In this document: piece by piece, positions 12,514 to 25,887 of the stretch
Numbering within the stretch: the first letter of the stretch is position 1
How the letters are laid out: each line of letters begins with the position of its first letter
DNA from: Bigelowiella natans CCMP2755
Lineage: Eukaryota; Cercozoa; Chlorarachniophyceae
Assembly: GCA_000320545.1 (NCBI GenBank)
Contig: ADNK01002828.1
Location: 5,001 to 69,000 of the forward strand
Length of the DNA: 64,000 nucleotides
Direction of reading: 5' to 3'
Program-made: the position numbers and the translations under genes
Notes under the pieces: model-generated
What the model was told of the DNA's origin: nothing
What the model saw: only the letters and a program-made list of their open reading frames with translations
The model's database searches: none

Positions 12514-14403
12514 CCTCTAATATGAGTCTAATGGATTTCTCGTACAACTTCCTTGCTTCTACGTCCATCCCATTGTTCAAAACCTAGGTAATGACGTCAA
12601 TAATAATAACAATTCATTGGAAGTTTAACAACAGCAAATAATAAGAATAGAGCCCAATCTCTTTATCTCTCTCGGCCTCTCCCACAAAAAGAGGGGTATA
12701 GTATTACTCACATGGTCTTGAGTGTTGTGCTATTTTATGTGTTTTTAGATGAGAAGGAGGTAACAACATCATACTCTGACGTATCACTTCTACAATCAGC
12801 ACTACTGATACTACCAGTGAACTAATAGCTACTGCTGCTATCATTACTACTCAGTACCCATAGTTTCAAGAAGTACTCATACACACTATCCACACGTGCC
12901 CTAATAAGAATGAATATACGATAAACTCAGTTACATACAACGCAATTACTACTACTTCTACTACTTCCATTTGCTATTACTACTACTACTACTATTACTA
13001 CTACTACTACCCAAGAGTGATGACACCGGGCCTTAAACGTCCAGAATCCGGAGAAATAAACTGGGTGAATAAGCCTCTTTCATCTAGAGACTTTCCCAAC
13101 CTGTTGTTAACGTATTATATGAACGAATCAAATAAATGGGTGCTAAGAGTGAGTGTATGAGCGTATGCTGCTGACGCTGCTGCTATTACAGGAAGAACAA
13201 AGACTGCCATTTATGTGTAGTAAATATAAAGTATATAATCGAATAGTAGTAATAGTACCATTTGAGAGCTTGCTGCGATTTCTTATAGTATATCTCATTG
13301 CCTGAAAGAGAGAGAGAGAGAGAAAAGATGCATTGCGGGTAAGTGACATTGTCTCCTTTGTTTTTCATCGGGCTATTGCTATGATATTTACTTCGCCAAA
13401 TTTTGCCCTTAATCAACCTCACCGACGACGCGTACTCATCCACAAACAGGAGCACAAACAGGAGCACATCAACATCAAGGTCTACCAGTAAGGCGTGAAA
13501 GAAGGCGAAATTCCATTTGAATCGATCCAACCTGGAAGGGGGGGGAGGGGTGGAGAAGGTTGGTGTGTTTTGGTCAGAACGTTAGCAAAGATGATGCATC
13601 GGCAACGCTAACATCGACGACGAAAACAAATATTCTCCATTATCTCAATAACCCTGCATAAGCAGTACTACGATGTTCGGTTAATATGATCTCTGCACTA
13701 TTTTTCTCTTTAGTGGCTACTACTACTACTTCTACTACTACTACTACTATATTACAAGGAATGGTACTCTTTAGAAGTAGTACTAGTAGCAAGGAGTTGT
13801 ACCTCTGCGACAGTGGAATGGCCAGATGTCCAACTTGGATTATGACCTTAAAAAAAAGGGAAAAAGAAAGAAAGAAAGAAATGCTTTAAATTAGAAGACG
13901 TGGTGTGTAATAAGTTGCTGTAGTTTAATTTCCTGATTTAAATATGGAAAGTAGATTATGATAATGATGATGATGATGATGATGATGATGAAAAGGTAGC
14001 AGAGTAATGTCATAAATTAAATAAAAATAATAATTATTCTCATCCTGCCCCTCCTCTGCTTGAAGGAGCGTCTTTTGAAAGTCGTCATTGGTGATATGTT
14101 AAAATGTTCTCCTCACTGATTTGCTTCTCTAGGTCAAGAGTTCCTTTTGGAATGCCTGGTTATTACGATCATGATGATCACCCCTCATGATGATGATGAT
14201 GATGAAGTTGTATGTTGTTTTTGTTGTTGTTGTTGTTCTTATAGAAGTTGTATGTTGGTTTTGTTGTTGTTGTTGTTGTTCTTATAGATAGGGTGAAGTG
14301 TTTATCAATAAAAGCGTGTGTTTCAATATATTCATTTCTCCTCTGCATATACTACTACATAGGTATATTATCATCTGAATTCAGCTGTGTGCTACCTGCT
14401 TCT

Positions 14404-14483
<80 letters not shown>

Positions 14484-14526
14484 CTCACAGTTTGAGCTGC
14501 ACTTCTACTACTACTATTACTACTAT

Positions 14527-14559
<33 letters not shown>

Positions 14560-15057
14560 CAGTTGGTGTATCAAACGCAAAGAGCATAGCATTCCCAAGC
14601 TCCTTGGCCTAGTACGGAAGTAATGAGAGTAGGTAGTAGTACAAATAAATTCAATCAACCAAAAACATGTATTTGTTGTATTCATTTGCTCATTACTAAC
14701 ACGTCATCACTCCTCCTCAATATTCAATGATTGCTCACAAACAACTCTGCTGCTGCTTCTAATGCTGTAAATCATCCAGCAGACGCCATACTTCTAGTAC
14801 TAAAACTACCTCCTACTTGTACCTTTTCCAATAAAATCGGTTTTTGTCGTAAAGTATACGCTCCCAAGAGTCCCTACCGCAGTATCATCATTATGATCAT
14901 CGTCGTCATCATCATCAAGTATGACTACTCACATCTTTGTCATGTTGATGGTGGTGATGACGATTGTTATTGCTTTTGCTTTATTTGTTGTTATAGTGCT
15001 AACAGCTTGTGTTTTGTTCATCATTAAATAATTTCATCTTAACATCATCGTGTAATG

Positions 15058-15088
<31 letters not shown>

Positions 15089-16335
15089 AACTATTGCTGC
15101 AAATAGTATTGCTGCTGTTGTTGTTGTTGGTGATGATGATGATGATGATGATGATAATGATAATAACATTAATACTTAAATTCTACTACGACTACTACTA
15201 GAAATCCTGGTATTATTACTATCTATGGCTTACTACTACTATCTATCTATGACTCTTCTTCTTCTTCTTCTTTATCATCATCATCATCGATCATCACCCA
15301 CCCCTAATACTCTGATGGTGGTTTCAAACAAGTTGATATCCTTCTGGCTTTTGAACGACAAGTTCTTTCCTATTTATTCGATATGATCACAAGTGCAACG
15401 AAGGCTTGTTACCACAACATATCATTGCAGTTAATATCATCGTCATTATCGTCATCGTGGTCTGGAATATAGCGGTAGTTCTGACCTATCCATTCCACAC
15501 ATTCGTTGAATTCCTAAGTGGACAAAAATACATCGACGATTTATTCTTCTTCATCCTTCTTATTATTTTTAAATCAATATCAGTATTGTGAGACTACTAC
15601 TCGTATGCACACATGTTTTTGTTGTTGTTGTTGTTGTTGTTGTCTGCTATTATGATAATAACTCCAATGATTACCCTATTATTACCTGCTCAAAGCCAAG
15701 AAGGATCAAAGTGTCGAGCGAGTCAATCATTGTAAGGGCCATTCCATAGTTATCTTCGTAACTGTTTTACAATAGTAGTAGTAGCAGTAGCAGCAATAGT
15801 AATAGGAGTTGTTACTGTTCTTGTCGTATATCAATGTCAAAATACCCACATTATCACTAATGTCTGCTTCTTATACTGTTGATGATATCTTTCCTTCCTC
15901 GATGGGATAAATTGCCTAACTAATCTAGAAGCACTTGCAGCGTGGTAGTAGTAGTAGTAATATTAGGAAGTATACCTTTTAGAGAGAGGCTTGACGTCAT
16001 CATGCCCCCAAGCATATCTGATATATACCATAAATAGAACATGTAAATTTATATGATGATAGTGATGGATATCTCTTTGTACCCTTGCCACTACACACAC
16101 ACACACACACCACACACATACTGTAGTTACTTTTCATTAGAAAACTGTTTGCACCTAGTTATTAGTATTATTGTTATTAGTAGTAGTAGTATTTGCTTTG
16201 ATAGTAGTTGTTAATAATATACTTTACGATTACTTTTTGTACGCATCCCAATAGTTGTTAATAGTATACTTTACTATTACTTTTTGTACGCATCCCAAGC
16301 CCAGCGAACTCTTGTTTGACTGCTTCTCTCAATTG
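9452..16335 (-). CDS. GH47 class I alpha-1,2-mannosidase catalytic domain (MAN1B1-like)
   Basis: GH47 class I enzymes trim alpha-1,2-mannose from N-glycans in the ER/Golgi. Twenty-four exons decode in continuous phase: 16281-16335, 15976-16017, 15686-15761, 15486-15513, 15302-15369, 14823-14873, 14560-14608, 14117-14155, 13803-13846, 13486-13531, 13259-13301, 13011-13100, 12858-12900, 12515-12583, 12144-12198, 11900-11967, 11427-11641, 11015-11066, 10758-10805, 10576-10612, 10249-10324, 10015-10063, 9698-9792 and 9452-9494 (TAG). Landmarks in order are YAWGHDDVKPLSK, GMALTMIDSLDTLILLGF, FETTIRVLGG, FDTPTGIP, VAEVGSIQMEF, DSVYEYFLKLW, KMDHLVCFMPG, ELGETCYQFY, SLLRPEAVEAFYHLYRATG, DDRMESFFLSETMKYIY and FNTEAHAF. 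The acidic catalytic positions, the calcium-binding Thr of NTEAH and the conserved Cys pair (VCF, TCY) are present, so the enzyme looks active. An acidic/basic insert lies in exon 11427-11641. The 5' edge of the first listed exon is uncertain. Confidence 0.95.
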
Positions 16336-16524
16336 CTCAAGAGAAGTGATCCCTCTAAGAACTCGTCCATCTCAGGTGATGATCCTCCTCCTCCTCCTCC
16401 TCCTCCTCCTCCTCCTCCCCCAGATGATGATGCTGATGATGATGAGGACATACGCTTGGTAGAGTCTGATACATCGCCTACATGATATGTGCAGCAGTGA
16501 GAAGACAGTAGCACAAACGATGAT

Positions 16525-16556
<32 letters not shown>

Positions 16557-17873
16557 AATAGTGATAATGACAAGAATACACTGATTAAACAAACAGAATC
16601 CGACATCAACCACAGCACGCAGTTAAGATTAGCAGTAGTAATATCACATGATTAAAGCATAAGACGGCCTGTCACTATCATCATCATCATCATCAATTAA
16701 TTAACACAGATACCATGTGCTCTTGCTGCTGGCATCGTCGTTGTTGCTGTTTTCATGGTTATAGCCTGGCCACCACCATCTTACAACAACATAATATGTT
16801 TATCATTAATTATATATCATCACAAAGATAACCTCGCTGCTGTAGCAGTGGCATTTAATTAAGCTGCGCAGTCTTTAACTATTATACGTGAATGATATAG
16901 AACGAATCGCGTTGTATTTCAACAAGATTCATAAAATAAACTACATATATTATATATATTATTTATCATTATTGTTATCATTCAAGGTGGAGGCCAGTTC
17001 AGGAAATAGATTGTGTGTTGTTCTTCTTACTTGCGGTCGGTTTCATATGAAATTGTATATTGCCAGCTTTGATCATAACCTACAGCAAGTAGTAGAGCAG
17101 TAGGTAGTTGTTAATAATGATGATGATGATGATGATGATGAGCAGTTGATATATATTATTTGGCAATAGCATTTGTGCTTTAGTCGTAATTTACCCCTCC
17201 TGCTGCTTGAACATTCCCCATTAAGTGCGACACAGCCTAATAATATCATTTAACAGCTGGTTATGAGAGGAGGAGGAGGAGGATTGGAAGGCTACCACAC
17301 CACTACTTGTACTCGCCCTACAACTAGTACCTGCTGGAACTGTTTGACGATGTTATCCATATTTCCACCATTACTATTGCCATCTCCACCATGCAGCTGT
17401 ACGATTTCTGATGACTCTCCTGAATTCAACTTTAGCAGAATATTTGCCTGGGACAGACAATAAAACATGGATATTGTATGTGGAAACGCTATTAGAAAGA
17501 AGAAGGACACCGAAGACGGTTAATGGTGTACCACCTCCCCTGGTGAGATCATCGTAATTCTCATCATCATCATCATCATCGTCATCATCTTCACTAATAC
17601 TGCTGATGTAGTCAGTAAACCCGTGTAATAAGATTATCACTACCACTTCGTTGGTTGTTCCGCCAACACCACTAGCTCCTCCTCCCAAAGCCATGAGGGA
17701 CTTTCTCAAAGCAAGCTCGGTCGCTTGCTCCGTTAGGGCAAATACATGTGCCCCTCCATCACCACCACAATACTGATCTTGATCTCCCTGACGTTGTTGT
17801 TGTTGTTGTTTAGTGCCATGCGTGTGTGATTCATAAATCATGATCATTCATGATGCTGACAATGATGACAGAC

Positions 17874-17910
<37 letters not shown>

Positions 17911-18184
17911 CACCACATAAACAGCATAATTACAAGGTGATTGGTCTCTATTCACTCGTATTTAAGAAATTATATAAGTATGCATACCATAACAACAGTA
18001 GCTGCTGCTACTACTACTACTACTACTACTACTACCGTGCATTTTTTCGAGCAAGCTTCTTCTTCAATTTGTCGTCGATTCTCTATTATTATTTAATATT
18101 GTAATATATCATTAAAACTGTTATTATTAATTTCCAGTGTATTGATGTAGCATCATCATCATCATCATCATCATAGTCGCGTTG

Positions 18185-18220
<36 letters not shown>

Positions 18221-18594
18221 CCAGGCATTGCTTGTTGCTCAGTCGCAGCACATCGACACGTATCACCATAGACTAGTTCCATCAAGCTAGATCTGATGTT
18301 GTTGTTGTTGTAACATTAGACCATAGAGACTGAAAGAGAGAGGGAGAGGGAGAGAGAATTAGAGAACAAGAACAAGGCAGCGACCCTTTGTCGCGACACA
18401 GGATTTCACAGTAATCCATAGTCATCCCTGCGCCGTCTACACCATGTGCTTTATCTCCACATTCCTCACACAGTGTGAAACACCCCTGATGATAATGATG
18501 ATGATGATGATGACAACGATCATAGATGAATAAAGATGACGATTGCTCATAATGATCAAAGAAGAATACAACTATACAAACACAAACACACACA

Positions 18595-18635
<41 letters not shown>

Positions 18636-20148
18636 TAACATACATAGCACACATCACGTATACATCACATACATAGCACAGCTTTATACCAGATATGCTC
18701 TAGGGCCTTTCATCTCTTCAGGATCGGCTATTGGAGTCGTGATTGCGACGACATTCTTCACACAAATAATATACAGCAGCAGCAAAGCAAACAAACAAAC
18801 CAATGCTGTTGGTCATAGATGATTAACATCATGTGCTATTATCGTCTTGTGGGTGTAGTTGCGACTATCCTTCTTATATCAAATTGATGAATATAAACTA
18901 TTATGGCTATTCACTATATACGCATAACACACTACCCTTCCGCCTATTGTCGTCATCTTCTTCATTGACTGTTTGCTCTGCTGATTGCTCCAAGTATCCT
19001 GCATTCTACTCATTTCACTCTTATGGGCCTCGAAACACTTGTGATCATTAATGAGGGTCAACTTTGCACTTTTGAAGTAAATAGGCTGAGACCGATGAAT
19101 GCATACAAAACAACAACCACAACAAACAAACACAATCACAATCAACCAACCAACAAAAGAAATTCACCTCAATCAATCATTATTCCAAGGAAACAAAGAA
19201 AATCGATATAATAGTAACACTAACAAAATTAATCAAGTGCTGTATTCTCTTTGTTGTTGTTGTCGTTGTTGCAGATATGATAATAGCTCGATATTACATT
19301 CATACCTTGTTCTACCCTGGATGACTACTCACTTTCTTACTTAGTGTACTATTACCTTGAGAATGCTTCCTTCTGCCCCTCTTCCTTCTCCGCTCTTTAC
19401 AACAGTGAAACGAATGTAAAGATACTTCTCTTGAGCATTTTTTTGTCCTCCTTTATTATCTGGTAAATGATCGTAGATATCAGCGACACAATCGTCTATC
19501 ATCATCTACACCATCATCACAAATGGAGGACTCAAATATTAAACAATAACAAGGCCAATATGTATGGTTATCATCGTTAGCTTTGTCTTGATCGCCATCG
19601 TTACCATTGTCTTGTTGTAGCTGTTGTTCATGGGGCTGTGCTGCTTCTTCTGCTTGTAAATTCCTCTTTAGAAAGCTGTTAATGCCATTGCTATCCAATG
19701 AGTTAATCTCCAACGCGTATGGAGAATCATCACCAGATCCATCGCTTTTCACCTCTACTTCTCCTATTATTGTTCAAAAAGAGCAAAGGATGATAAGTAT
19801 TAGTAGGACACTTTACATGATACGATGCTGGTACTGATGGTGATGAGGATAACAGTGCTGCATCATTTCGCAGATAATCGAAGCAAATGCACATATCATT
19901 ACAGACATTATTATTAGGCAACTACGCATATTACAGACATTATCATTGGGTGCAAATCATCACCGATCATCCTATTTTGATACTACTACAACTACAACTA
20001 CTACTACTACACAATCAATCAGTGAATCAATGACCACACCACTGAATTGGAAGAATTTTTGAGCATCTCGTGAAAGGAATACGCTCAGAGTAGTTATTCC
20101 TCCTCCTCCTCCTTCCGTTGAGGAGGGGGGGGGGGTTGGGGTTGATCC

Positions 20149-20181
<33 letters not shown>

Positions 20182-21096
20182 TTGGATTTGGGCTGATATC
20201 TGTGGTGTTTTCGAGGACAAAATAATTCACTTACCCCCCCACACAATATTTGACAATCTTCCACTACTATTGCTACTAAATATGATTAATCATGCATATT
20301 ATGAGGAAAAGTTCTATCTGCTACTACTACTGCTACTGCTGCTGCTGTTACGACTATTAATCCAGTCATCTGATATCAGCTATCACTCATCACCTTAACA
20401 TTCGTGCATTGAAACAATGGGATTGGTTCTTTGAATCGTAACGTTATATGGGTGTTTCTCCCTGTTGTTGTTGTTATTGTCAATTATCATCATTATTATT
20501 ACTACCATAAACAGAGACCGGGAAATAAATGAATAACAGCATCAATTATCATCATCACCATCTATTCTCATGGTTTTCGCTTCTTAGGTAGTGAGTGACA
20601 ATAGAATATAATTATTCGTATAGAAGCATGATCATATGAAAATCATCATCAACAACAACAACATCTACCAAGGCTGTTGTATACAAATTTTCTCTTTTTT
20701 CTTATCCCCTTCTTCTTCTTCTAAAACGGCTACTACTACTGCTACTACTACTACTACCTGTCAGGCATGCATATCCTGCTACACAGCCCCTGAACACCAC
20801 CATAATCGTCGTCGTCATCATCATCATCATCATCATCATCATAATCATCACCACAAAACGACGATGAGAATGACGATGACGAAGACGAAGAGGAGGCCAT
20901 GAGGACAAATATCGTTAGAAACAAAGTAATGGAGTAGGGGTGCAAGAAACCAGCACAAAAACACTATGCATGCGTATATTTATATATCGTTGAGGTGATA
21001 ATGAAAATGCCAACCTGCTAGTACTAGTAGTTGTAGCCGTAGTAGAAGTAGAAGCAGAAGATGTCGCATGAACATCGGCGACTGTCATCCAACCTG

Positions 21097-21130
<34 letters not shown>

Positions 21131-21888
21131 CAATCTATCATCCTTTTGTGATGACGACGACGATGGGTTTGAATTTCTTCGCAAAAGTATGTTCATTATG
21201 CAGGTAAGTAGCGATGTACGGCGAAATTGTCTGCTTGCTACTACTTGCGCCATATGCTGCATGTTAGTTGAAATGCTGCTGCTGATATAATCTTTGTTAT
21301 TATCTTCTTCTTAGGCATCATCCTTCTCCACTCCTCTCTCTTCTTTCTCTCCTTCCAACCTCCATTCCTGAGAGGTTCTTCCGGTGCTGCAGGGCTTGTA
21401 CCGCTAATCTCTATCTCGAATGGTGAGGAGAAGGAGGAGAAGGACAACATCTGCAAACAACAACAACAAGTAGCAGTAGTAGTAGTAGTAGTAGTAGTAG
21501 TACAGTAGTTATGACACGATCAGTGCAAGAATAACACGGTGAAGAATGCAACAATGATATTGATGAGGATGATGAAGCTATAATACTGTAAAACAGAAAG
21601 ATAAAGGAGTAATTACGAATAGTAGAACATGATGCAGCTTATCATCATTCTCTCTTGCTACACGCAGCTTCTGCTGATGCTGCTGGTGGTGGTGGTGGTG
21701 GTGGTGATGACGATACCGGATTCGCAGTTGAGGAGGAGGAGGAGGAGGGTGGTGATGCTGCTGCTTCTTTAATGCGACTTGAAGGAAAGGATATCACTTC
21801 GTCGTACTATTTGTGAGAATGAAGACAACACCAACAACAAACAACGCCAATTAATGATTTCATCATTTTATGTTCAGTATTTCTCAGA

Positions 21889-21923
<35 letters not shown>

Positions 21924-22389
21924 TATAACACTGTCATCATCGTCATCATCATCATCGTCATCATCATCATAGAATATCCCTACTACCTACCTACTACCTA
22001 CTACCTTTGTATCAAATCCAACATAATGCACTTTTAACCAGTCATGGCCAATATCGAGAATCTTACAACAACAACAAGCAACGACCATCAATATAATCAC
22101 AACCCATAGGCAGCAGTGGTGGTGGCAGTAGGAGGAGGAAGAAGGAAGGGAAGAGAGCTCCTTTACTCATCATCGTCATCATCATCATCATCCTCCTCCT
22201 CATCATCATCATGATTCATCATCATCAAGGGCAGCAATACCTCACAACTTCTCCACACTTCCGTTTTTGATTTACAGTGCACTCTATCTCCCACCTTCTT
22301 AAACAACAACATACATCGAGTAACAACGAATAATAAACAAAAAGAATATACGAGCGACACATCAAAATATCAAACGTGTGCACCATATG

Positions 22390-22424
<35 letters not shown>

Positions 22425-22818
22425 TCATCAATAAGTAGTAAAAAAGAAAAGAAAGCATTCCCTTCTCCTTCCTCAGCCGTTGTGCAACCATTGCTTACGA
22501 AAACGAGGGATTGCTACAATGACATCGACTTCTATACTACTACTACCACTACTACCACAGTTTGTGCTATTGCTACTGCTGCTGCTACTAGAATACAATC
22601 ACACTAGTAATACTACTACCTTAGAATTTAGATCGTCTCTATGCAATAGAGCCCCGCCATCATTATAACCATCATAACTATTATCATTGCTAAGATGATC
22701 TTGCTGCTGCATAGCAGTGGAAGGTGACGCTGTTGGACTTGTAGTTTCATAGCTTTTTAAAGTTTTTAAAGCCTTGATAATACACACACTTAATTAGTTT
22801 GCTGTAGCGTGCGCACAT

Positions 22819-22890
<72 letters not shown>

Positions 22891-23477
22891 TGGATAGGGT
22901 AGGGTAGGGTAGTAGCACTAACTACTATTAGTACCTTCTGGAGCTTGTTATTGATCGTCACTTCACGTGCTCTACTTTCCTCCTGTTTATTTACCCATGG
23001 TGATGATGATGATGATGATGATTGCTGTCTAAGTAATCGCTAGAAGTGTACATTAATTATTAGAATGTTACCTTCAATCTATGAAGGTCTAAGGTTACAT
23101 CATCCAGTTCTTTTTGGAGCTGCTTATTCGCCTAGAGAGGGAGAGAGGGAGGGAGAGAGAGGGAGGGAGAAATAGCAATGTATTACCAACATTAATTTGT
23201 AGAACATGTAAAGCAAGAGCAGAGAGACTAACGATAATCACACAATAGTATTCGTTTGGGAATTATAACTTGATTACATCTAGCAACCAGGAAACAACAC
23301 ATCATCACTACCGCTAACAAGCATAGGAGAGGAGGAGGAGGAGGAGGACACAACAAGTATTGTTCCAAATAGTATTTCATAATTCATAAACAGAGGCCGG
23401 GGAGGAGGAGGGGGGGGGGGGGGGGGGGGGGGAATCCGTCTGGCTCAGTCTTATTGTCTTCCCTTATCAATATTGCA

Positions 23478-23510
<33 letters not shown>

Positions 23511-25444
23511 CTATTAATATATATCCTAAATCGTCTGCTGTGTGCTTATATTCTAGGAAAGTAAAACAATATGTACTAGTTAAATTACTACCCTGAGAAG
23601 TTCTCTATGCTCCTTGTTTCGAAAGTCATGCAAACGGACCGATGATTCCTGATAAATGAATAAATCATTAAGTAACTAGGATTTGATATATAAACTGATA
23701 TCCATATCGCTACGTATTATCATTATCATCCATTGCAGTAGCAATCATCATCATCATCATCATCATCATCTATTATTAACACATACAAAGACAGATTGGT
23801 AGGATGCAGTTTGACACATTCTCCTTCCTACTATTCTCTTTGTTGTTGTTGTTATTGTTGTTGCTGCTGCTGTTGTTGTCTTCTTCTACGACTACCTATC
23901 ACTACCTTTTGAAGCCTCAATCTCAACTCCGCTTGTTCTAGCGCCTAGATGATGAATTGTTAAATTGAGAAATGCTTGATGGATCATCCATACAACAACG
24001 ACAACAAAAACAACACGCATCATACACATATAAACCTGTCGTGTATTCTCCAATTGGTGACGATATCTGTCCCAAGATAATGTCATGTCATGTGTGATCA
24101 GAGAACCAATACAAACCAAAGTAGAAGCAGGTAAAGAAGAAGAAGATGATGATGATGCAGAAGAGAAAATGATGATGTAGAGGGGGAAGAAAATAAGAAA
24201 AGAAAAAGGAGCTCTACATGATAATGAAGATGTTTCATGTGAAATAATCTTGAATATAAAGATAACTTCTAAACCTTCCTTCCCTATCATAACATTTCTT
24301 TACATCAATTACTACTTTTGCAACTGCGATTGGACGACCCCAGCCAACTGAGTATCATCCTCACCATCATCACCACCATCATCATTTTCTTCTTTCTCTA
24401 TAGCAGAAGCAGCAGTTGAGTGGAGGTCTCCAAGGTTATGATGCTGCTGATGCTGCAATTGATCGATAGATGATTTCAAAGACTCTAGCCTACGCAGAAA
24501 CAAGAAGAGAAAGAAGAAGAAGATGATGATGAAGAAGAAGAAATAACATTACAGCACAGCTCCAAATTTTATCAGTGGATGGAGGTTGTTGAAATGTAAC
24601 AACAAAATCTGATTTAGTTGTCTTTTCTTAGTTCTACTCTCTCTTCTTGCTATCTTACAACAACATACCTATGTGCTGCCTCCATGAAACTTCCTTCTAA
24701 GGCTATTCGTTTAGCATTTAATGACTGTTTGCAAACAATCGTTTTATGATTAGAATAGAAGAGAAGACTCACCAGTAGTAAGTAAGAGAAGAAGAAGAAG
24801 AAGACCATTTATCATCATAGTGGCAGTAGTAGCAGTAATAACAAAACCTGAGCGTTCTTTTCTTCCTCTTCAATCCTAGACTCTCTTTGCAATGAGATCT
24901 TTTTGGAGTTCTCCAGCATCAACATTACCTCCTTCCTGTGTGTTTCAGCCTGCAGTATTTCGTGATGGTAGTTAGATTCTCATCATTATTTCATCATCAT
25001 CATCATCATCATCATCATCTTCATCGTAAAGTTATCAACAATACAGTACATACCTCTCGTCGTAAATCCTCTCGGACACTTTCTGCATCAGCAATCTCCA
25101 TTTTCACTTTCTCAAGGTGAGACATTCCTTGAGAAAACGTATCCTGTAGCTCTTGCAACTCCTGACGGGTGATAATGGATGATGATGGTGATGATGACGA
25201 TGATGATGATGATATCAATACTACCACCAGCTACCATTACTGCTGCGATTAGAAAGCAGAGTCGGAGGAACCACCATCCTCATCATCTTGTGAGAGTTAA
25301 ATGCATTTACCTTCTGCAGTGTATCGATATGGGAGAGACATAGCACAGTCCCCGGCACCTAGTACCAAAATGCGAAAAATAACAAACTAAGCAGGGAGAA
25401 CGACATTCTGCTGTCCTATATTCTTGTAAGTGTGTGCGTGTGTG

Positions 25445-25478
<34 letters not shown>

Positions 25479-25887
25479 GCGTAGAGTTTGAAATATATAA
25501 CAATAATGCCAAGCTGCTGCAGCGACGTATGGTATTGAGGTCTTCAACGCAACTAGTTTATAGAGTTAGATGATAACGCATATCCAACAATGTATAATAA
25601 GTACCAAGATGAGGACAAGTAGAATGATATTCTTTGGATGCATTGCTCCGGCGACTGCTCTATTGAAAAACGCTTTCTTATTCGACGATCGGGGTCCTGA
25701 GTTACCACTCTCGCTACTAGGCTCAGTACTTTGGGGAGGCCGTTCTTTACCTGTGCAACAACATAATCATTCATACATTTATATGCTGCATGACGACTAG
25801 AAAGTTGGGAGTAGTAGTGTCAGAACTATGGATCGATAAGAATTAACCTGCTCTCTCTCGCACCCCCAATTCTGTATCGCAGCGCAT
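9452..25887 (-). CDS. Multidomain membrane GH47 alpha-mannosidase (anchor, coiled coil, Tudor-like, WSC, GH47)
   Basis: A chain of over 40 minus-strand exons runs without an intergenic-type break. First exon 25848-25887 (MRCDTELGVRERAG) joins 25595-25750, a polar Ser/Pro-rich stretch ending in the hydrophobic NIILLVLIL, and then VPGTVLCL. This would be a membrane segment after a cytosolic tail of about 60 residues, a type II layout as in class I GH47 enzymes. Next come about 11 heptad-like exons between 25.2 and 22.6 kb, a Tudor-like barrel (22297 to 21717), a Ser/Thr-rich and beta-rich part (21.5-18.7 kb), a WSC domain (18485-17644) and a full GH47 domain (16335-9452). Phase agrees for all joins from exon 1 to the Tudor-like exons, from 19.75 to 17.4 kb, and from 16.3 kb to the stop. 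Joins near 21.4-20.0 and 17.0-16.3 kb are not solved, so two adjacent genes cannot be excluded. The most likely compartment is ER or Golgi lumen. Confidence 0.6.
14407..14559. repeat. (CA)n(TA)n and (TAC)n tracts beside a donor site
   Basis: (CA)n changes into (TA)n up to about 14478. A (TAC)n array follows, and its right edge at 14559 abuts the 3' end of exon 14560-14608. Read on the coding minus strand, the intron begins with gtagtagtag immediately at the splice site. Confidence 0.9.
16211..16300. repeat. Partial tandem duplication of an exon-intron junction
   Basis: Two near-identical blocks of about 46 bp (core tactttttgtacgcatccca at about 16231 and 16277) lie side by side. The right copy is the true 3' end of exon 16281-16335 with its donor. 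The left copy is a truncated echo lying in the intron, differing at a few bases. It carries the same donor-like sequence. Confidence 0.85.
17644..18485 (-). CDS. WSC domain exons of the mannosidase gene
   Basis: Exons 18385-18485, 18222-18292 and 17644-17783 join in phase. They read GCFTLCEECGD, MTMDYCEILCRDKG, LVYGDTCRCA and QYCGGDGG. This is the cysteine pattern of a WSC domain, a putative carbohydrate-binding module of extracellular or lumenal proteins that has the order C...C..C.kG...l.yg..C.C....CGG. The neighbouring upstream exon (NVVAITTPIADPEEM, about 18669-18750) and downstream exon (ALTEQATELALRKS and ANILLKLNSGE) continue the frame. Placing a sugar-binding module before a glycan-trimming domain makes functional sense, though this pairing is inferred from exon order. 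Confidence 0.75.
21717..22297 (-). CDS. Tudor/chromo-like barrel exons of the mannosidase gene
   Basis: Whole-codon exons 22241-22297 (KVGDRVHCKSKTEVWRSCE), 22005-22061 (ILDIGHDWLKVHYVGFDTK) and 21717-21806 (starting YDEVISFPSSRI) join in phase. Together they have the pattern of a Tudor-knot or chromo-like SH3 barrel: vGdrv.c, W..C.il, vHYvGfd.kyDEvi...Ri. Such barrels are normally cytosolic or nuclear, so finding one after a predicted membrane segment is odd. Either the topology is inverted, or these exons belong to a different transcript. A 15-nt exon (QSLVF, donor gtaagc, near 22520) appears to precede it. Confidence 0.6.
22620..25225 (-). CDS. Coiled-coil stem exons of the mannosidase gene
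   Basis: Successive exons read ELQELQDTFSQGMSHLEKVK (about 25160), AETHRKEVMLMLENSKK (about 24950), SLNAKRIALEGSFMEAAH (about 24725), LESLKSSIDQLQHQQ (about 24490), YRHQLENTRQ (about 24070), ALEQAELRLRLQK (about 23944), ESSVRLHDFRNKEHRELLR (about 23648), ANKQLQKELDDVTLDLHRLK (about 23131) and VTINNKLQK (ends about 22936). All have heptad-like spacing and mutually consistent phase. Most start and end on whole codons. Charged residues and leucines dominate, with one Gln/His-rich and acidic insert in the 24312-24490 exon. A stem of this type would hold the downstream domains away from the membrane. Confidence 0.7.
22821..22912. repeat. Compound (AT)n(GT)n(AGGGT)n tract
   Basis: An (AT)n tract of about 40 bp passes directly into (GT)n of about 30 bp and then into GGATAGGGTAGGGTAGGGTAG. 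It is intronic in the mannosidase unit. Confidence 0.9.
23410..23432. repeat. Poly(G) run of 23
   Basis: An uninterrupted run of 23 G follows GGAGGAGGAG inside an intron of the mannosidase unit. It is the longest homopolymer in the window and could form G-quadruplex structures. Assembly length errors are common in such runs. Confidence 0.9.

Noticed and set aside
14248-14589. Long frames rich in His, Thr, Tyr, Val or Ser runs, here and throughout the window
   Set aside because: They are microsatellites read as protein and lie in introns of genes on the other strand.
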